A DNA stretch of 64,000 nucleotides from Streptomyces sp. MUM 2J (GTDB taxonomy: Bacteria > Actinomycetota > Actinomycetes > Streptomycetales > Streptomycetaceae), in contig NZ_JADWYM010000001.1 in assembly GCF_022414535.1 (NCBI RefSeq), positions 1-64,000 of the forward strand, in the 5' to 3' direction. The translations under genes and the position numbers were made by a program. The notes under the pieces were generated by a model. That model had not been told where the DNA came from. It did no database searches and worked only from the letters and a program-made list of their open reading frames with translations. The stretch's first letter is position 1; each line of letters starts with the position of its first letter. Positions 25,169 to 33,996 of this stretch are shown here, piece by piece.

Positions 25169-25728
25169 CGACGAACCATCAGGAGACCGACGTGACGAGC
25201 GGAGCCACCGTCTGGCTCACGGGTCTGCCGAGCGCCGGCAAGACGACCATCGCGTACGAACTGGCCGGACGGCTGCGCGCCGAGGGCCACCGCGTCGAGG
25301 TGCTCGACGGCGACGAGATCCGCGAGTTCATCTCCGCGGGGCTCGGCTTCAGCCGCGAGGACCGGCACACCAACGTCCAGCGCATCGGCTTCGTCGCCGA
25401 ACTGCTCGCCCGCAACGGCGTCAAGGCGCTCGTCCCGGTCATCGCGCCGTACTCCGACAGCCGGGAGGCGGTGCGCAAGCGGCACGACACGCACGGGACG
25501 GCGTACCTGGAGGTGCACGTGGCGACGCCGGTCGAGGTGTGCTCCGTCCGCGACGTGAAGGGCCTGTACGCCAAGCAGGCCGCGGGCGAGCTGACCGGGC
25601 TCACCGGTGTCGACGACCCGTACGAGCAGCCCGAGACGCCCGACCTGCGGATCGAGTCGCAGAACCAGACCGTGCAGGAGTCCGCGACAGCGGTCCACAC
25701 CCTGCTCAGCGAAAGGGGACTGGCATGA
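25165..25728 (+). CDS. cysC: adenylylsulfate kinase
   Basis: 187 residues. It phosphorylates adenylylsulfate to PAPS. The P-loop GLPSAGKT is at 20-27, and the APS-binding region follows with DGDEIREF, FSREDRHTNVQR and the conserved IAPYSDSREAVR; KGLYAKQAAGEL is the lid segment. The ATG at 25165 overlaps the cysH stop. A GTG at 25192 has a much better binding site (CAGGAG, six bases upstream), so nine residues may be untranslated. PAPS may serve sulfotransferases, since the adjacent reductase looks APS-specific. Confidence 0.96.
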   Translation: MTTNHQETDVTSGATVWLTGLPSAGKTTIAYELAGRLRAEGHRVEVLDGDEIREFISAGLGFSREDRHTNVQRIGFVAELLARNGVKALVPVIAPYSDSREAVRKRHDTHGTAYLEVHVATPVEVCSVRDVKGLYAKQAAGELTGLTGVDDPYEQPETPDLRIESQNQTVQESATAVHTLLSERGLA

Positions 25729-26660
25729 CCACCGTCGCCACCCTCGCCGAGGGCACCGGCAGCCCGTACGCGCTCTCCCACCTGGACGCTCTGGAGTCCG
25801 AGGCGGTGCACATCTTCCGCGAGGTCGCGGGCGAGTTCGAGAACCCGGTGATCCTCTTCTCCGGCGGCAAGGACTCCATCCTCATGCTGCACCTGGCACT
25901 GAAGGCCTTCACCCCCGCACCCGTCCCCTTCTCCCTCCTCCACGTGGACACCGGCCACAACTTCCCCGAGGTCCTCGCCTACCGCGACCGCGTCGTCGCC
26001 GCACACGGTCTGCGCCTGCACATCGCCTCCGTACAGGACTACATCGACCGCGGCGTCCTCAAGGAACGCCCCGACGGCACCCGCAACCCCCTCCAGACAC
26101 TCCCCCTCACCGAGAAGATCCAGAACGAGCGGTTCGACGCCGTCTTCGGCGGCGGACGCCGCGACGAGGAGAAGGCCCGCGCCAAGGAACGCGTCTTCTC
26201 CCTCCGCGACGAGTTCTCCCAGTGGGACCCCCGCCGCCAACGCCCCGAGCTGTGGAACCTCTACAACGGCCGCCACGCCCCCGGCGAACACGTCCGCGTC
26301 TTCCCCCTGTCCAACTGGACCGAACTCGACGTCTGGCAGTACATCGCCCGCGAACACGTCGACCTTCCCGGGATCTACTTCGCACACGAACGCGAGGTGT
26401 TCCGCCGCGGCGGCATGTGGCTCACCGCCGGCGACTGGGGCGGACCCGACGACGGCGAGACGGTCGAGAAGCGCCTCGTGCGCTACCGCACCGTCGGAGA
26501 CATGTCCTGCACCGGAGCCGTCGACTCCGACGCCACCACGCTCGACGCCGTGATCGCCGAGATCGCCGCCTCCCGGCTGACCGAACGCGGCGCCACCCGC
26601 GCCGACGACAGACTCTCCGAGGCCGCGATGGAAGACCGCAAGCGCGAAGGGTACTTCTAG
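25725..26660 (+). CDS. cysD: sulfate adenylyltransferase subunit 2
   Basis: 311 residues. It is the small, catalytic subunit of ATP sulfurylase and makes adenylylsulfate from sulfate and ATP together with the CysN GTPase. The PP-loop SGGKDS is at 46-51. LLHVDTGHNFPEV, AVFGGGRRDEEKARAKER and the zinc/ATP region FPLSNWTELDVWQYI follow, with the usual C-terminus MEDRKREGYF. ATGA overlap with cysC and a GAAAGGGG binding site show tight coupling. Two bases separate it from cysN. Confidence 0.98.
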   Translation: MTTVATLAEGTGSPYALSHLDALESEAVHIFREVAGEFENPVILFSGGKDSILMLHLALKAFTPAPVPFSLLHVDTGHNFPEVLAYRDRVVAAHGLRLHIASVQDYIDRGVLKERPDGTRNPLQTLPLTEKIQNERFDAVFGGGRRDEEKARAKERVFSLRDEFSQWDPRRQRPELWNLYNGRHAPGEHVRVFPLSNWTELDVWQYIAREHVDLPGIYFAHEREVFRRGGMWLTAGDWGGPDDGETVEKRLVRYRTVGDMSCTGAVDSDATTLDAVIAEIAASRLTERGATRADDRLSEAAMEDRKREGYF

Positions 26661-26662
26661 CC

Positions 26663-27997
26663 ATGAGCACGACCACCACCGAGGCGCTCTCGGCCACCAC
26701 CCTCCTGCGGTTCGCCACCGCCGGCTCCGTCGACGACGGCAAGTCCACCCTCGTCGGCCGGCTCCTGCACGACTCCAAGTCGGTCCTCACCGACCAACTG
26801 GAGGCGGTGGAAAGGGCATCGGCCCACCGCGGCCAGGACGCCCCCGACCTCGCCCTGCTCACCGACGGGCTGCGTGCCGAACGCGAACAGGGCATCACCA
26901 TCGACGTCGCCTACCGCTACTTCGCCACCCCCCGCCGCCGCTTCATCCTCGCCGACACCCCCGGCCACGTGCAGTACACCCGCAACATGGTCACCGGCGC
27001 CTCCACCGCCGAACTCACCGTCATCCTCGTCGACGCCCGCAACGGCGTCGTCGAACAGACCCGCCGCCACGCCGCCATCGCCGCCCTCCTGCGCGTCCCC
27101 CACGTCGTCCTCGCGGTCAACAAGATGGACCTCGCCGGACACAGCGAAACCGTCTTCGCCACCATCGCCGAGGAATTCACCGCCTACGCAACCGAACTGG
27201 GCATTCCCGAGATCACCGCGATCCCGATCTCGGCCCTCGAGGGCGACAACGTCGTGGAACCCTCCGCGAACATGGACTGGTACGGCGGCCCGACCGTGCT
27301 GGAGCACCTGGAGACCGTCCCGGTCAGCCACGACCTGGCGCACTGCCACGCCCGGCTTCCCGTGCAGTACGTGATCCGCCCGCAGACCGCCGAGCACCCC
27401 GACTACCGCGGCTACGCGGGCCAGATCTCCGCCGGCAGCTTCCGGGTCGGCGAGCAGGTGACCGTCCTGCCGTCCGGCCGGACCACCACGGTCACCGGGA
27501 TCGACTTGCTGGGCGAGCCGGTCGAGGTGGCCTGGACCCCTCAGTCGGTGACCCTGCTGCTCGCGGACGACATCGACATCTCCCGCGGCGACCTGCTCGT
27601 GCCCAGCAAGGACGCGCCGGCCACCACACAGGACGTGGAGGCGACCGTGTGCCACGTCGCCGACCAGCCGCTGACGGTCGGCCACCGGGTGCTGCTCAAG
27701 CACGGCACCCGCACGGTGAAGGCGATCGTGAAGGACATCCCGTCCCGGCTGACGCTGGACGACCTGTCCCTGCACCCGCACCCGGGACAGCTGGTCGCCA
27801 ACGACATCGGCCGGGTGAAGATCCGCACCGCCGAACCGCTGCCCGTCGACTCCTACGCCGACTCGCGGCGCACCGGCTCCTTCATCCTCATCGACCCCAA
27901 CGACGGCACCACGCTCACCGCGGGCATGGTCGGCGAGTCCTTCGCCGCCCCGGAGCCGGTCAAGGACGCGGCCGAGGACGACGGGTGGGACTTCTGA
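26663..27997 (+). CDS. cysN: sulfate adenylyltransferase subunit 1 (GTPase)
   Basis: 444 residues of an EF-Tu-like GTPase that drives CysD. G1 is GSVDDGKST (21-29), G3 is DTPGH (98-102) and G4 is NKMD (153-156). Two beta-barrel domains (about 220-310 and 320-425) complete the protein. There is no C-terminal APS kinase domain, in agreement with a separate cysC. The early part has many C-ending codons typical of highly expressed genes. The acidic C-terminal tail ends DDGWDF. Confidence 0.98.
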   Translation: MSTTTTEALSATTLLRFATAGSVDDGKSTLVGRLLHDSKSVLTDQLEAVERASAHRGQDAPDLALLTDGLRAEREQGITIDVAYRYFATPRRRFILADTPGHVQYTRNMVTGASTAELTVILVDARNGVVEQTRRHAAIAALLRVPHVVLAVNKMDLAGHSETVFATIAEEFTAYATELGIPEITAIPISALEGDNVVEPSANMDWYGGPTVLEHLETVPVSHDLAHCHARLPVQYVIRPQTAEHPDYRGYAGQISAGSFRVGEQVTVLPSGRTTTVTGIDLLGEPVEVAWTPQSVTLLLADDIDISRGDLLVPSKDAPATTQDVEATVCHVADQPLTVGHRVLLKHGTRTVKAIVKDIPSRLTLDDLSLHPHPGQLVANDIGRVKIRTAEPLPVDSYADSRRTGSFILIDPNDGTTLTAGMVGESFAAPEPVKDAAEDDGWDF

Positions 27998-28112
27998 TGG
28001 AGAGCACCGCCGTCCCCGGCGCGGCGTTCGTGCCGGAGGGCGCCCGCATCGGCCGGACGCGCCCCCGCACGAGGTCCGGCGTGCCGGGCGGCGGGCGGGG
28101 CGGGGTGGCGCG

Positions 28113-28187
28113 ATGTGCGTGACCCCGTGCCCGTGCCGCTCCCGTCACCGACGAAAACGCCCTGCCGATCTCCCGGCCACGGCCTGA
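28113..28187 (+). CDS. possible second cysteine-rich leader peptide, before the transporter genes
   Basis: A 24-codon frame with three cysteine codons in its first eight (MCVTPCPCRS), a basic middle and a TGA that forms the loop of a perfect hairpin (28178-28194). GGGGTGG precedes its ATG. It lies between cysN and the ABC transporter, 37 bases before the lipoprotein start. The cysteine density and hairpin at the stop fit a ribosome-stalling control element for the distal operon. It does not share the RRHVDLGR motif, so this is a hypothesis from sequence alone. Confidence 0.4.
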   Translation: MCVTPCPCRSRHRRKRPADLPATA

Positions 28188-28194
28188 GGCCGTG
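28178..28194 (+). promoter_or_regulatory. hairpin at the stop of the cysteine-rich short frame
   Basis: CACGGCC-TGA-GGCCGTG, a perfect seven-base-pair stem whose loop is the stop codon itself. A ribosome at the end of the short frame would melt it. It lies 30 bases before the lipoprotein GTG, near its binding site. Confidence 0.5.
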
Positions 28195-28224
28195 ACCGCC
28201 GGGCCACCGAGAGGAACCCCTCCC

Positions 28225-29331
28225 GTGCCTGCCACGTCCGTCCCCCGCCGCGTCCTCGTGGTCCTCGCCGCTCTGCCGCTGCTGGCCCTCGCCGCCTGCG
28301 GATACGGCTCCCGGGCCGTCGACGGCCCCGCGCGGCAGCAGGCCGTGCCCGGTGCGGCCAAGGTCGACGGACTGGACTCCGTGCGGATCGGCTACTTCGG
28401 CAGCCTGACCCACGGCACGGCCCTGGTCGGCCACCACGAGGGCTTCCTGCAGCGGGCGCTGGGCGGCACCCGGGCCAGGTACCAGGTGTTCAACGCCGGC
28501 CCGTCCGAGATCGAGGCGATCAACTCCGGCTCCCTCGACGTCGGCTGGATCGGTCCTTCCCCGGCGATCAACGGCTACACCAGGTCGGAGGGCGGGAACC
28601 TGCGCATCGTCGGCGGTTCCGCGTCCGGCGGGGTGAAGCTGCTGGTCGACCCGGAGAAGATCAGGACCCTCGACGACGTCAAGGGCCGCCGGATCGCCAC
28701 TCCGCAGTTCGGCAACACCCAGGACGTGGCGCTCCTGGACTGGATCGCGCAGCGGGGCTGGAAGGTCGACGCGCTGAGCGGCAAGGGCGACGTGTCGGTC
28801 GTGCGCACGGACAACAAGATCGTGCCCGACGCCTACCGGTCCGGGTCGATCGACGGCGCGTGGGTGCCGGAGCCGACCGCGTCGCGGCTGGTCGCCGAGG
28901 GGGCGAAGGTGCTGCTCGACGAGTCGGACCTGTGGCCGGACAGGAAGTTCGTGACCACGAACATCGTCGTGTCGCAGAAGTTCCTCAAGGAGCACCCGCA
29001 GGCCGTCGAGGCGGTGCTGAAGGCGTCGGTCGAGACCAACCGGTGGATCAACGCCCATCCGCAGGAGGCGAAGGCCGCGGCCAACGCCCAGTTGCGGGCC
29101 GACGCCGGAAAGGCGCTGCCGAACGAGATCCTCGACCCGGCATGGGAGTCCATCCGGTTCACCGACGACCCGCTGGCCGGCACCCTCGCCGCTCAGGCGG
29201 CGCACGCCGTGCGGTCCGGGCTGCTGGAGCGGCCGGAGCTGGCCGGCATCTACGACGTGGCTCCGCTCAACCGGGTCCTCACGGCGATGGGCGAGCCCAC
29301 CGTCGGCGACGCCGGACTCGGTGTCAGGTAA
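28225..29331 (+). CDS. ABC transporter substrate-binding lipoprotein, sulfonate/nitrate type
   Basis: 368 residues from a GTG with AGAGGA eight bases upstream; an in-frame GTG at 28192 lacks a site. A lipoprotein signal ends with the lipobox LALAAC (lipidated Cys25). The rest is a periplasmic-binding-like fold of the SsuA/TauA/NrtA group: VRIGYFGSLTHGTALVGHHEGFL, GSLDVGWIGPSPAINGY, TPQFGNTQDVALLDWIAQ. The context within a sulfate-assimilation operon argues for a sulfur compound, either an alkanesulfonate or sulfate itself. No sulfonate monooxygenase gene is present here, so the exact substrate is unsettled. Confidence 0.92.
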   Translation: MPATSVPRRVLVVLAALPLLALAACGYGSRAVDGPARQQAVPGAAKVDGLDSVRIGYFGSLTHGTALVGHHEGFLQRALGGTRARYQVFNAGPSEIEAINSGSLDVGWIGPSPAINGYTRSEGGNLRIVGGSASGGVKLLVDPEKIRTLDDVKGRRIATPQFGNTQDVALLDWIAQRGWKVDALSGKGDVSVVRTDNKIVPDAYRSGSIDGAWVPEPTASRLVAEGAKVLLDESDLWPDRKFVTTNIVVSQKFLKEHPQAVEAVLKASVETNRWINAHPQEAKAAANAQLRADAGKALPNEILDPAWESIRFTDDPLAGTLAAQAAHAVRSGLLERPELAGIYDVAPLNRVLTAMGEPTVGDAGLGVR

Positions 29332-29367
29332 GCCCCCAGACCACGCAATTCCCAGGAGGTGACGACC

Positions 29368-30159
29368 ATGGCCGTGACGATCGTCAAGGCCGAGGGCGCC
29401 GGCGCCGAGGCAGTCGAGTACGCCGCCCGGATCGACCGCGTCTCGAAGTCCTTCGCCGGGCCCACCGGACAGCATCTCGTGCTGGACGACATCAGCCTCG
29501 ATGTCGCGCCGGGCGAGTTCGTCACCCTTCTGGGGGCCTCGGGCTGCGGCAAGTCGACGCTGCTGAATCTGGTGGCCGGCCTGGACCGGCCCAGTTCGGG
29601 TGAGATCGGCACCGACGGGCGCCCGGCCCTGATGTTCCAGGAACACGCCCTGTTCCCGTGGCTGACCGCCGGGAAGAACGTCGAACTCGCTCTGAAGCTG
29701 CGGGGCGTGCCCCGCAGCGAGCGGCGCGGCCGGGCCGAGGAACTGCTCGAACTGGTGCGTCTGAAGGGCTCGTACGGCAAGCGGGTGCACGAGCTGTCCG
29801 GTGGCATGCGCCAGCGGGTGGCGATGGCCCGCGCCCTCGCCCAGGACAGCCGGCTGCTGCTGATGGACGAACCGTTCGCCGCACTGGACGCGATCACCCG
29901 GGACGTGCTGCACGACGAGCTGACCCGGATCTGGGCGGAGACCGGCCTGTCGGTGCTGTTCGTCACGCACAACGTGCGGGAGGCCGTGCGGCTGGCCCAG
30001 CGGGTGGTGCTGCTGGCGTCCCGGCCCGGCCGGGTCGCACGTGAGTGGCGGGTGGACATCCCGCAGCCGCGCCGGATCGAGGACGCCCCGGTGGCCGAGC
30101 TGTCCCGTGAGATCACCGAAGTACTGCGTGGGGAGATCCGCCGTCATGGCCAGCACTGA
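29368..30159 (+). CDS. ABC transporter ATP-binding protein, sulfonate/nitrate type
   Basis: 263 residues. Walker A GASGCGKST is at 56-64, the signature LSGGM at 143-147 and Walker B LLLMDEP ends at 169. FQEHALFPWLTAGKNV and VLFVTHNVREAVRLAQRV are diagnostic of the SsuB/TauB/NrtD group. The ATG at 29368 has GGAGG eight bases upstream, better placed than the GTG at 29359. The last 14 bases overlap the permease start. Confidence 0.95.
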   Translation: MAVTIVKAEGAGAEAVEYAARIDRVSKSFAGPTGQHLVLDDISLDVAPGEFVTLLGASGCGKSTLLNLVAGLDRPSSGEIGTDGRPALMFQEHALFPWLTAGKNVELALKLRGVPRSERRGRAEELLELVRLKGSYGKRVHELSGGMRQRVAMARALAQDSRLLLMDEPFAALDAITRDVLHDELTRIWAETGLSVLFVTHNVREAVRLAQRVVLLASRPGRVAREWRVDIPQPRRIEDAPVAELSREITEVLRGEIRRHGQH

Positions 30160-31051
30160 GACGACCGATACGCCGGTGGAGGCGTCCGCCGGGGACGGCC
30201 TCGACGGGCTGGAGGCCGGCCTCGACGCCCTGGAGACCTCCGAGGCGGGCCGCCCCCCGTTCCGGAGAACGCTGATCGACAAGGTCCTGCCGCCGGTCGT
30301 CGCCGTCGCCGTGGTGCTGGTGGTGTGGCAGGGCCTGATCTCGCTGCGGATCGTCGACGACCCGGCCGGGCTGCCGTCCCCGGCCGACGTGGCCGGCGAG
30401 TTCAGGGACGCCTGGCTGCAGGGCACCCTGCTCGACTTCGTCTGGACGAGCATCTCCCGCGGTCTGCTCGGCTTCCTGTTCGCGCTCGCCATCGGCACCC
30501 CGCTGGGGCTGCTGGTGGCCCGGGTGAGGTTCGTGCGCGCCGCGATCGGGCCGATCCTGTCCGGGCTCCAGTCGCTGCCGAGCGTGGCGTGGGTACCGCC
30601 GGCGGTGATCTGGCTGGGTCTGAACAACTCGATGATGTACGCGGTGATCCTGCTGGGGGCCGTGCCGTCGGTCGCCAACGGCCTGGTCTCCGGCATCGAC
30701 CAGGTGCCGCCGCTGTTCCTGCGGGCGGGCCGCACCATGGGCGCCACAGGCCTGCGGGGCGCCTGGCACATCGTCATGCCGGCCGCCCTGCCGGGCTACC
30801 TGGGCGGGCTGAAGCAGGGCTGGGCGTTCTCCTGGCGGTCGCTGATGGCCGCGGAGATCATCGCCTCCTCGCCCGACCTGGGCATCGGCCTGGGCGCGCT
30901 GCTGGAGAACGGCCGCAACGCCAGCTCCATGGCCATGGTGTTCGAGGCGATCATCCTGATCCTGTTCGTCGGCATCGCGATCGACCTGCTGATCTTCAGT
31001 CCGCTGGAGCGGTGGGTGCTGCGCAGCCGCGGCCTGCTGGTGAGGAACTGA
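30146..31051 (+). CDS. ABC transporter permease, sulfonate/nitrate type
   Basis: 301 residues. An acidic 45-residue N-terminus precedes about six membrane helices (first near 50-70). The permease coupling loop is GRTMGATGLRGAWHIVMPAALPGYLGGLKQG, in the middle of the second half, of the SsuC/TauC/NrtB type. It overlaps the ATPase gene by 14 bases. With the lipoprotein and ATPase it forms a complete importer. Confidence 0.95.
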   Translation: MASTETTDTPVEASAGDGLDGLEAGLDALETSEAGRPPFRRTLIDKVLPPVVAVAVVLVVWQGLISLRIVDDPAGLPSPADVAGEFRDAWLQGTLLDFVWTSISRGLLGFLFALAIGTPLGLLVARVRFVRAAIGPILSGLQSLPSVAWVPPAVIWLGLNNSMMYAVILLGAVPSVANGLVSGIDQVPPLFLRAGRTMGATGLRGAWHIVMPAALPGYLGGLKQGWAFSWRSLMAAEIIASSPDLGIGLGALLENGRNASSMAMVFEAIILILFVGIAIDLLIFSPLERWVLRSRGLLVRN

Positions 31052-31059
31052 GGTACGTC

Positions 31060-31797
31060 ATGCGCGCTCCGGTCCTGCTCGTCATCGCCCACGGCAGCCG
31101 CGACCCGCGGCACGCCGCGACCGTGCACGCCCTGGTGGAGCGGGTGCGGACGTCCCGGCCCGGCCTGCGGGTGGAGACGGGCTTCCTGGACTTCAACATC
31201 CCCTCCGTGCACGGGGTGCTCGACGCCCTGGCGGCCGAGGGCGTCCGTGACGTCGTGGCGCTGCCGCTGCTGCTGACCCGCGCCTTCCACGCCAAGGCGG
31301 ACATCCCCGCGGTCCTGCGGGGGGCCCCGCCGCGGCTGCGGATCCGGCAGGCGGAGGTGCTGGGCCCGTCCCCGCTGCTGCTCGCGGCGCTGGAGCGGCG
31401 CCTGTACGAGGCGGGGCTGTCGCCCGCCGACAAGTCCTCGACCGGGGTCGTCCTGGCCTCGGCGGGGTCGAGCGACCCGGAGGCGAGGGCAGTGATCGCT
31501 GACATCGCGCGGGAGTGGCGGCACACCGGTTGGTGCGCCGTGCGGCCTGCCTTCGCCTCCGCCTCCCTGCCTCGCACACAGGACGCGGTGCGCGCGCTGC
31601 GTGCCGACGGCTGCGAGCGGGTGGCCGTCGCGCCGTACGTCCTGGCCCCCGGCTTCCTCCCGGACCGCATCGCCCGGGGCGCGGCCGGAGCGGACGTCCT
31701 CGCGGACGTCCTCGGCTCCGCACCGGAGGTGGCACGGCTGCTGCTCCGGCGCTACGAAGAGACCCGGGTACCGGGCCTCACGGCCGTCGGCGCCTGA
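31060..31797 (+). CDS. sirohydrochlorin chelatase (CbiX/SirB family)
   Basis: 245 residues in two chelatase half-domains. The N-terminal half has His11 in IAHGSRDPRH and His77 in LLLTRAFHAKADIP, the metal-binding pair of the CbiX/SirB family. The C-terminal half (VVLASAGSSDPEARAV, VAPYVLAPGFLPDRI) has lost the histidine equivalents, as is usual. In this operon the likely job is insertion of Fe2+ into sirohydrochlorin to make siroheme for the sulfite reductase. Cobalt chelation for cobalamin is the alternative. It begins eight bases after the permease and closes the operon. Confidence 0.93.
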   Translation: MRAPVLLVIAHGSRDPRHAATVHALVERVRTSRPGLRVETGFLDFNIPSVHGVLDALAAEGVRDVVALPLLLTRAFHAKADIPAVLRGAPPRLRIRQAEVLGPSPLLLAALERRLYEAGLSPADKSSTGVVLASAGSSDPEARAVIADIAREWRHTGWCAVRPAFASASLPRTQDAVRALRADGCERVAVAPYVLAPGFLPDRIARGAAGADVLADVLGSAPEVARLLLRRYEETRVPGLTAVGA

Positions 31798-31828
31798 ACG
31801 GACCACCGGCCAGCGTCGCGGGGCGCGC

Positions 31829-31852
31829 CCGCCGCCAGCGGCAGCGCGGCGG
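31829..31852 (+). terminator. possible terminator of the sulfur operon
   Basis: CCGCCGC pairs with GCGGCGG around a ten-base loop, 31 bases after the chelatase stop. The stem is short and the region is rich in such chance pairings. Confidence 0.35.
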
Positions 31853-32120
31853 CAGGTCGCGCTTCACTGCCCACGTGCCACCGGCCCCGCAGTGACGAGG
31901 CCCTCGGCGACGGGAGCCGCGGGCTCTCGGCATGGGAGCCATCGCGCCGCTCAAGGACCGGTGTGCGAACAGTTCGTAGCATCAGATTGCGACGAACGCG
32001 AGTGGAGCCACGTCCGAATGCGGTAGGCATGCAGGCAGCGCCGACAGCCCTCCCCGAGATGCAGTCCGGTTACGGGAAGCGCACGATGAGAGAAGGGCGA
32101 CCTCTCTGGAGGTAATCCGA

Positions 32121-32546
32121 ATGCGACGTCTACTCAACGCCGTAGCGGCCCTGGCCCTTCCAATTTCCCTTGCAGGAGCACCTGCTGTAGCGGCGTCGCA
32201 CGGCATTCCGACGACCACCTCGGCGACCAGCGCCAGTGCCGCACACAAGTTGATGCTTCCAACAAGTCTCGCGGCCCAGGGACCTGACGACGTATGCGAC
32301 TACACCAAAAGCCGGCCGAACCTTCGCCTGGGGTCGTCCGGGCCCGCGGTCAGACAAGCCCAGTGCTACCTGAATCAGGCCATAGGTGCTGACCTGATCG
32401 AGGACGGAGACTTGGGCCGGGTCACCCGAGCCGCGACAAAGGAATTCCAGCGATGTGCCGACATCGTGGTCGACGGGCGCATCGGAGCCCAGACCTGGTC
32501 GTTCCTTTCCTTCTGGGCCAACGCGCCAGGTGCTCCCTTCTGTTGA
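32121..32546 (+). CDS. secreted peptidoglycan-binding-like protein
   Basis: 141 residues, ATG with GGAGG eight bases upstream. The signal peptide covers about residues 1-25 (LLNAVAALALPISLAGAPAVA). After a Ser/Thr/Ala-rich spacer, residues 65-140 match a peptidoglycan_binding_1 repeat: LRLGSSGPAVRQAQCYLNQ, DGDLGRVTRAATKEFQRCADIVVDGRIGAQTW. Cysteine pairs suggest disulfides outside the cell. Base composition is lower in GC than the neighbourhood. It lies 25 bases before the cutinase-like gene and is probably co-transcribed with it. Confidence 0.88.
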   Translation: MRRLLNAVAALALPISLAGAPAVAASHGIPTTTSATSASAAHKLMLPTSLAAQGPDDVCDYTKSRPNLRLGSSGPAVRQAQCYLNQAIGADLIEDGDLGRVTRAATKEFQRCADIVVDGRIGAQTWSFLSFWANAPGAPFC

Positions 32547-32571
32547 CCGGACCAGGTCGTGGAGGGAACAC

Positions 32572-33759
32572 ATGCGACGATTTGCCGTGGCCGGCCACCG
32601 GACTGTCCACGAGGGAGAAAGCGCCGTGAGACGTAGCCGTCCCCTCTCGGGCACGCGCAGATTCCCGATTGCTCTCTGCAGTGCGCTGGCGATTGCAGTG
32701 GTGCCCAGCACCCATGCACTCGCCGCACCCGAGAGTCCCCCACAAACACGGCAAAACTGCCCAGACATTGCCTTCATCGGCGTTCATGGGACCGATGAAG
32801 TAGCGGGCGAATCGTCAGTTATTAACGAAACCTACGAGACGCTCAAGGGAAAGTTGAACAGTGGCACCACAATAGAAAAGGTGAGCATTGATTACGGAAA
32901 GATCAGGCTGCAGGATTACTTCAACCTCTTCCGCGCGGACGAGTGGAACGCCAAAATATCCAAGGGTGTCGATGAAATTGGCACCGTAGTTACAGACTAC
33001 TTCAAGGCGTGTGGAAACACTACCCGCTTCGCTTTCTCCGGATACTCTTCAGGTGCATGGATCGTCGACAAGTACTTGGCGGATGCTGCGGGTACAAGAA
33101 TCCTGGACAAGGTGGACGGGGTTGCACTCTACGGCGATCCCCAAGAAAACGGTACCGCGGCGAAGGGCATCGCCCGGGTGGGGGCCTGGGGAATCAAGAC
33201 TGCGGTCGCCCCTCTCCCGGCTGCCAGACTCGGCTCCGACCGGGTAAAGAGCTTCTGCCTTCCCGCCGACCCCGTATGCGGGGGCGCTGGCACCCAAACA
33301 GGAGCAGCGGACCACCGTCTGGAACTCGCTGCCGCTTGCGCCGTGACCCCCGCTTGCACGCACAAGCAGTACGCGCCTGGAGCGACAGCGAAAGGCGGCG
33401 AGTTCCTGGCAGGCCTCGTGCGCCGGAACCTCCTTCCCCATATCGTGAAGACGGTAATGTACCAGGAAGGATCGCTTATTTACATCAGCGTCTACTTCAC
33501 CGATCCCCGCGGAAACGCAGAAGGTTTCGGCTTCAAGGGCGTCAAAGGCTCTGGATGGGCAGAGGAAAATCATACGTTCTCAGATCCGTCATACGGGCGT
33601 GTCAAACTTGGGACGGCGAACAGTACGAGCAGAATTGACTACCCGTTTAATCATGACTGTGGCGGGGCGCGGCAGTACGAATCAGACGTCGAGTTTTGGA
33701 TCACCACCGAAACAGGCGCAAGAAGCCAATCGATCGTCAAGCACTTGAAGTGCAGTTGA
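32572..33759 (+). CDS. secreted cutinase-family esterase with extra C-terminal domain
   Basis: 395 residues from the ATG at 32572 (GGAGGGA upstream). A GTG at 32626 with GAGGGAG upstream gives a more usual signal peptide (MRRSRPLSG then FPIALCSALAIAVV), so it may be the true start. The mature part opens with CPDIAFIGVHGTDE. The nucleophile elbow GYSSG contains Ser159, and DPVCGGAG with ADHRLEL can supply Asp and His, as in cutinases. About 110 residues beyond the cutinase fold (SLIYISVYFTDPRGNAEGFGFKG onward) form a separate domain I do not recognise. The gene has unusually many A/T-ending codons, suggesting transfer. Likely attacks surface or environmental esters. Confidence 0.85.
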   Translation: MRRFAVAGHRTVHEGESAVRRSRPLSGTRRFPIALCSALAIAVVPSTHALAAPESPPQTRQNCPDIAFIGVHGTDEVAGESSVINETYETLKGKLNSGTTIEKVSIDYGKIRLQDYFNLFRADEWNAKISKGVDEIGTVVTDYFKACGNTTRFAFSGYSSGAWIVDKYLADAAGTRILDKVDGVALYGDPQENGTAAKGIARVGAWGIKTAVAPLPAARLGSDRVKSFCLPADPVCGGAGTQTGAADHRLELAAACAVTPACTHKQYAPGATAKGGEFLAGLVRRNLLPHIVKTVMYQEGSLIYISVYFTDPRGNAEGFGFKGVKGSGWAEENHTFSDPSYGRVKLGTANSTSRIDYPFNHDCGGARQYESDVEFWITTETGARSQSIVKHLKCS

Positions 33760-33996
33760 TCAACCGTGGTGGGAAGCCGGATCTCGCTCACCTACCCCGT
33801 GACCGTGACGCACCGCCGGTCTGGCCGTAGTTCTCGGCCACCGGCGCCGGCCCGGACCCGAACACCCTCCACCCGCGCGACCATGCGAGACGTTGAGGAT
33901 CAAGCTGAGATGCGCCGGTCGCCTTCCTGAGGCGGGTGTCGGGAGCGCCGACGGGCCGGGCGGGGCGACGCCCGCGTCCGGCCCGTCCGTTCGCCG

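Noticed and set aside
27853..30777. Open frame of about 970 codons antisense to the transporter genes
   Set aside because: It mirrors the strongly biased codons of the ABC transporter genes. It has no start signal and no recognisable fold.
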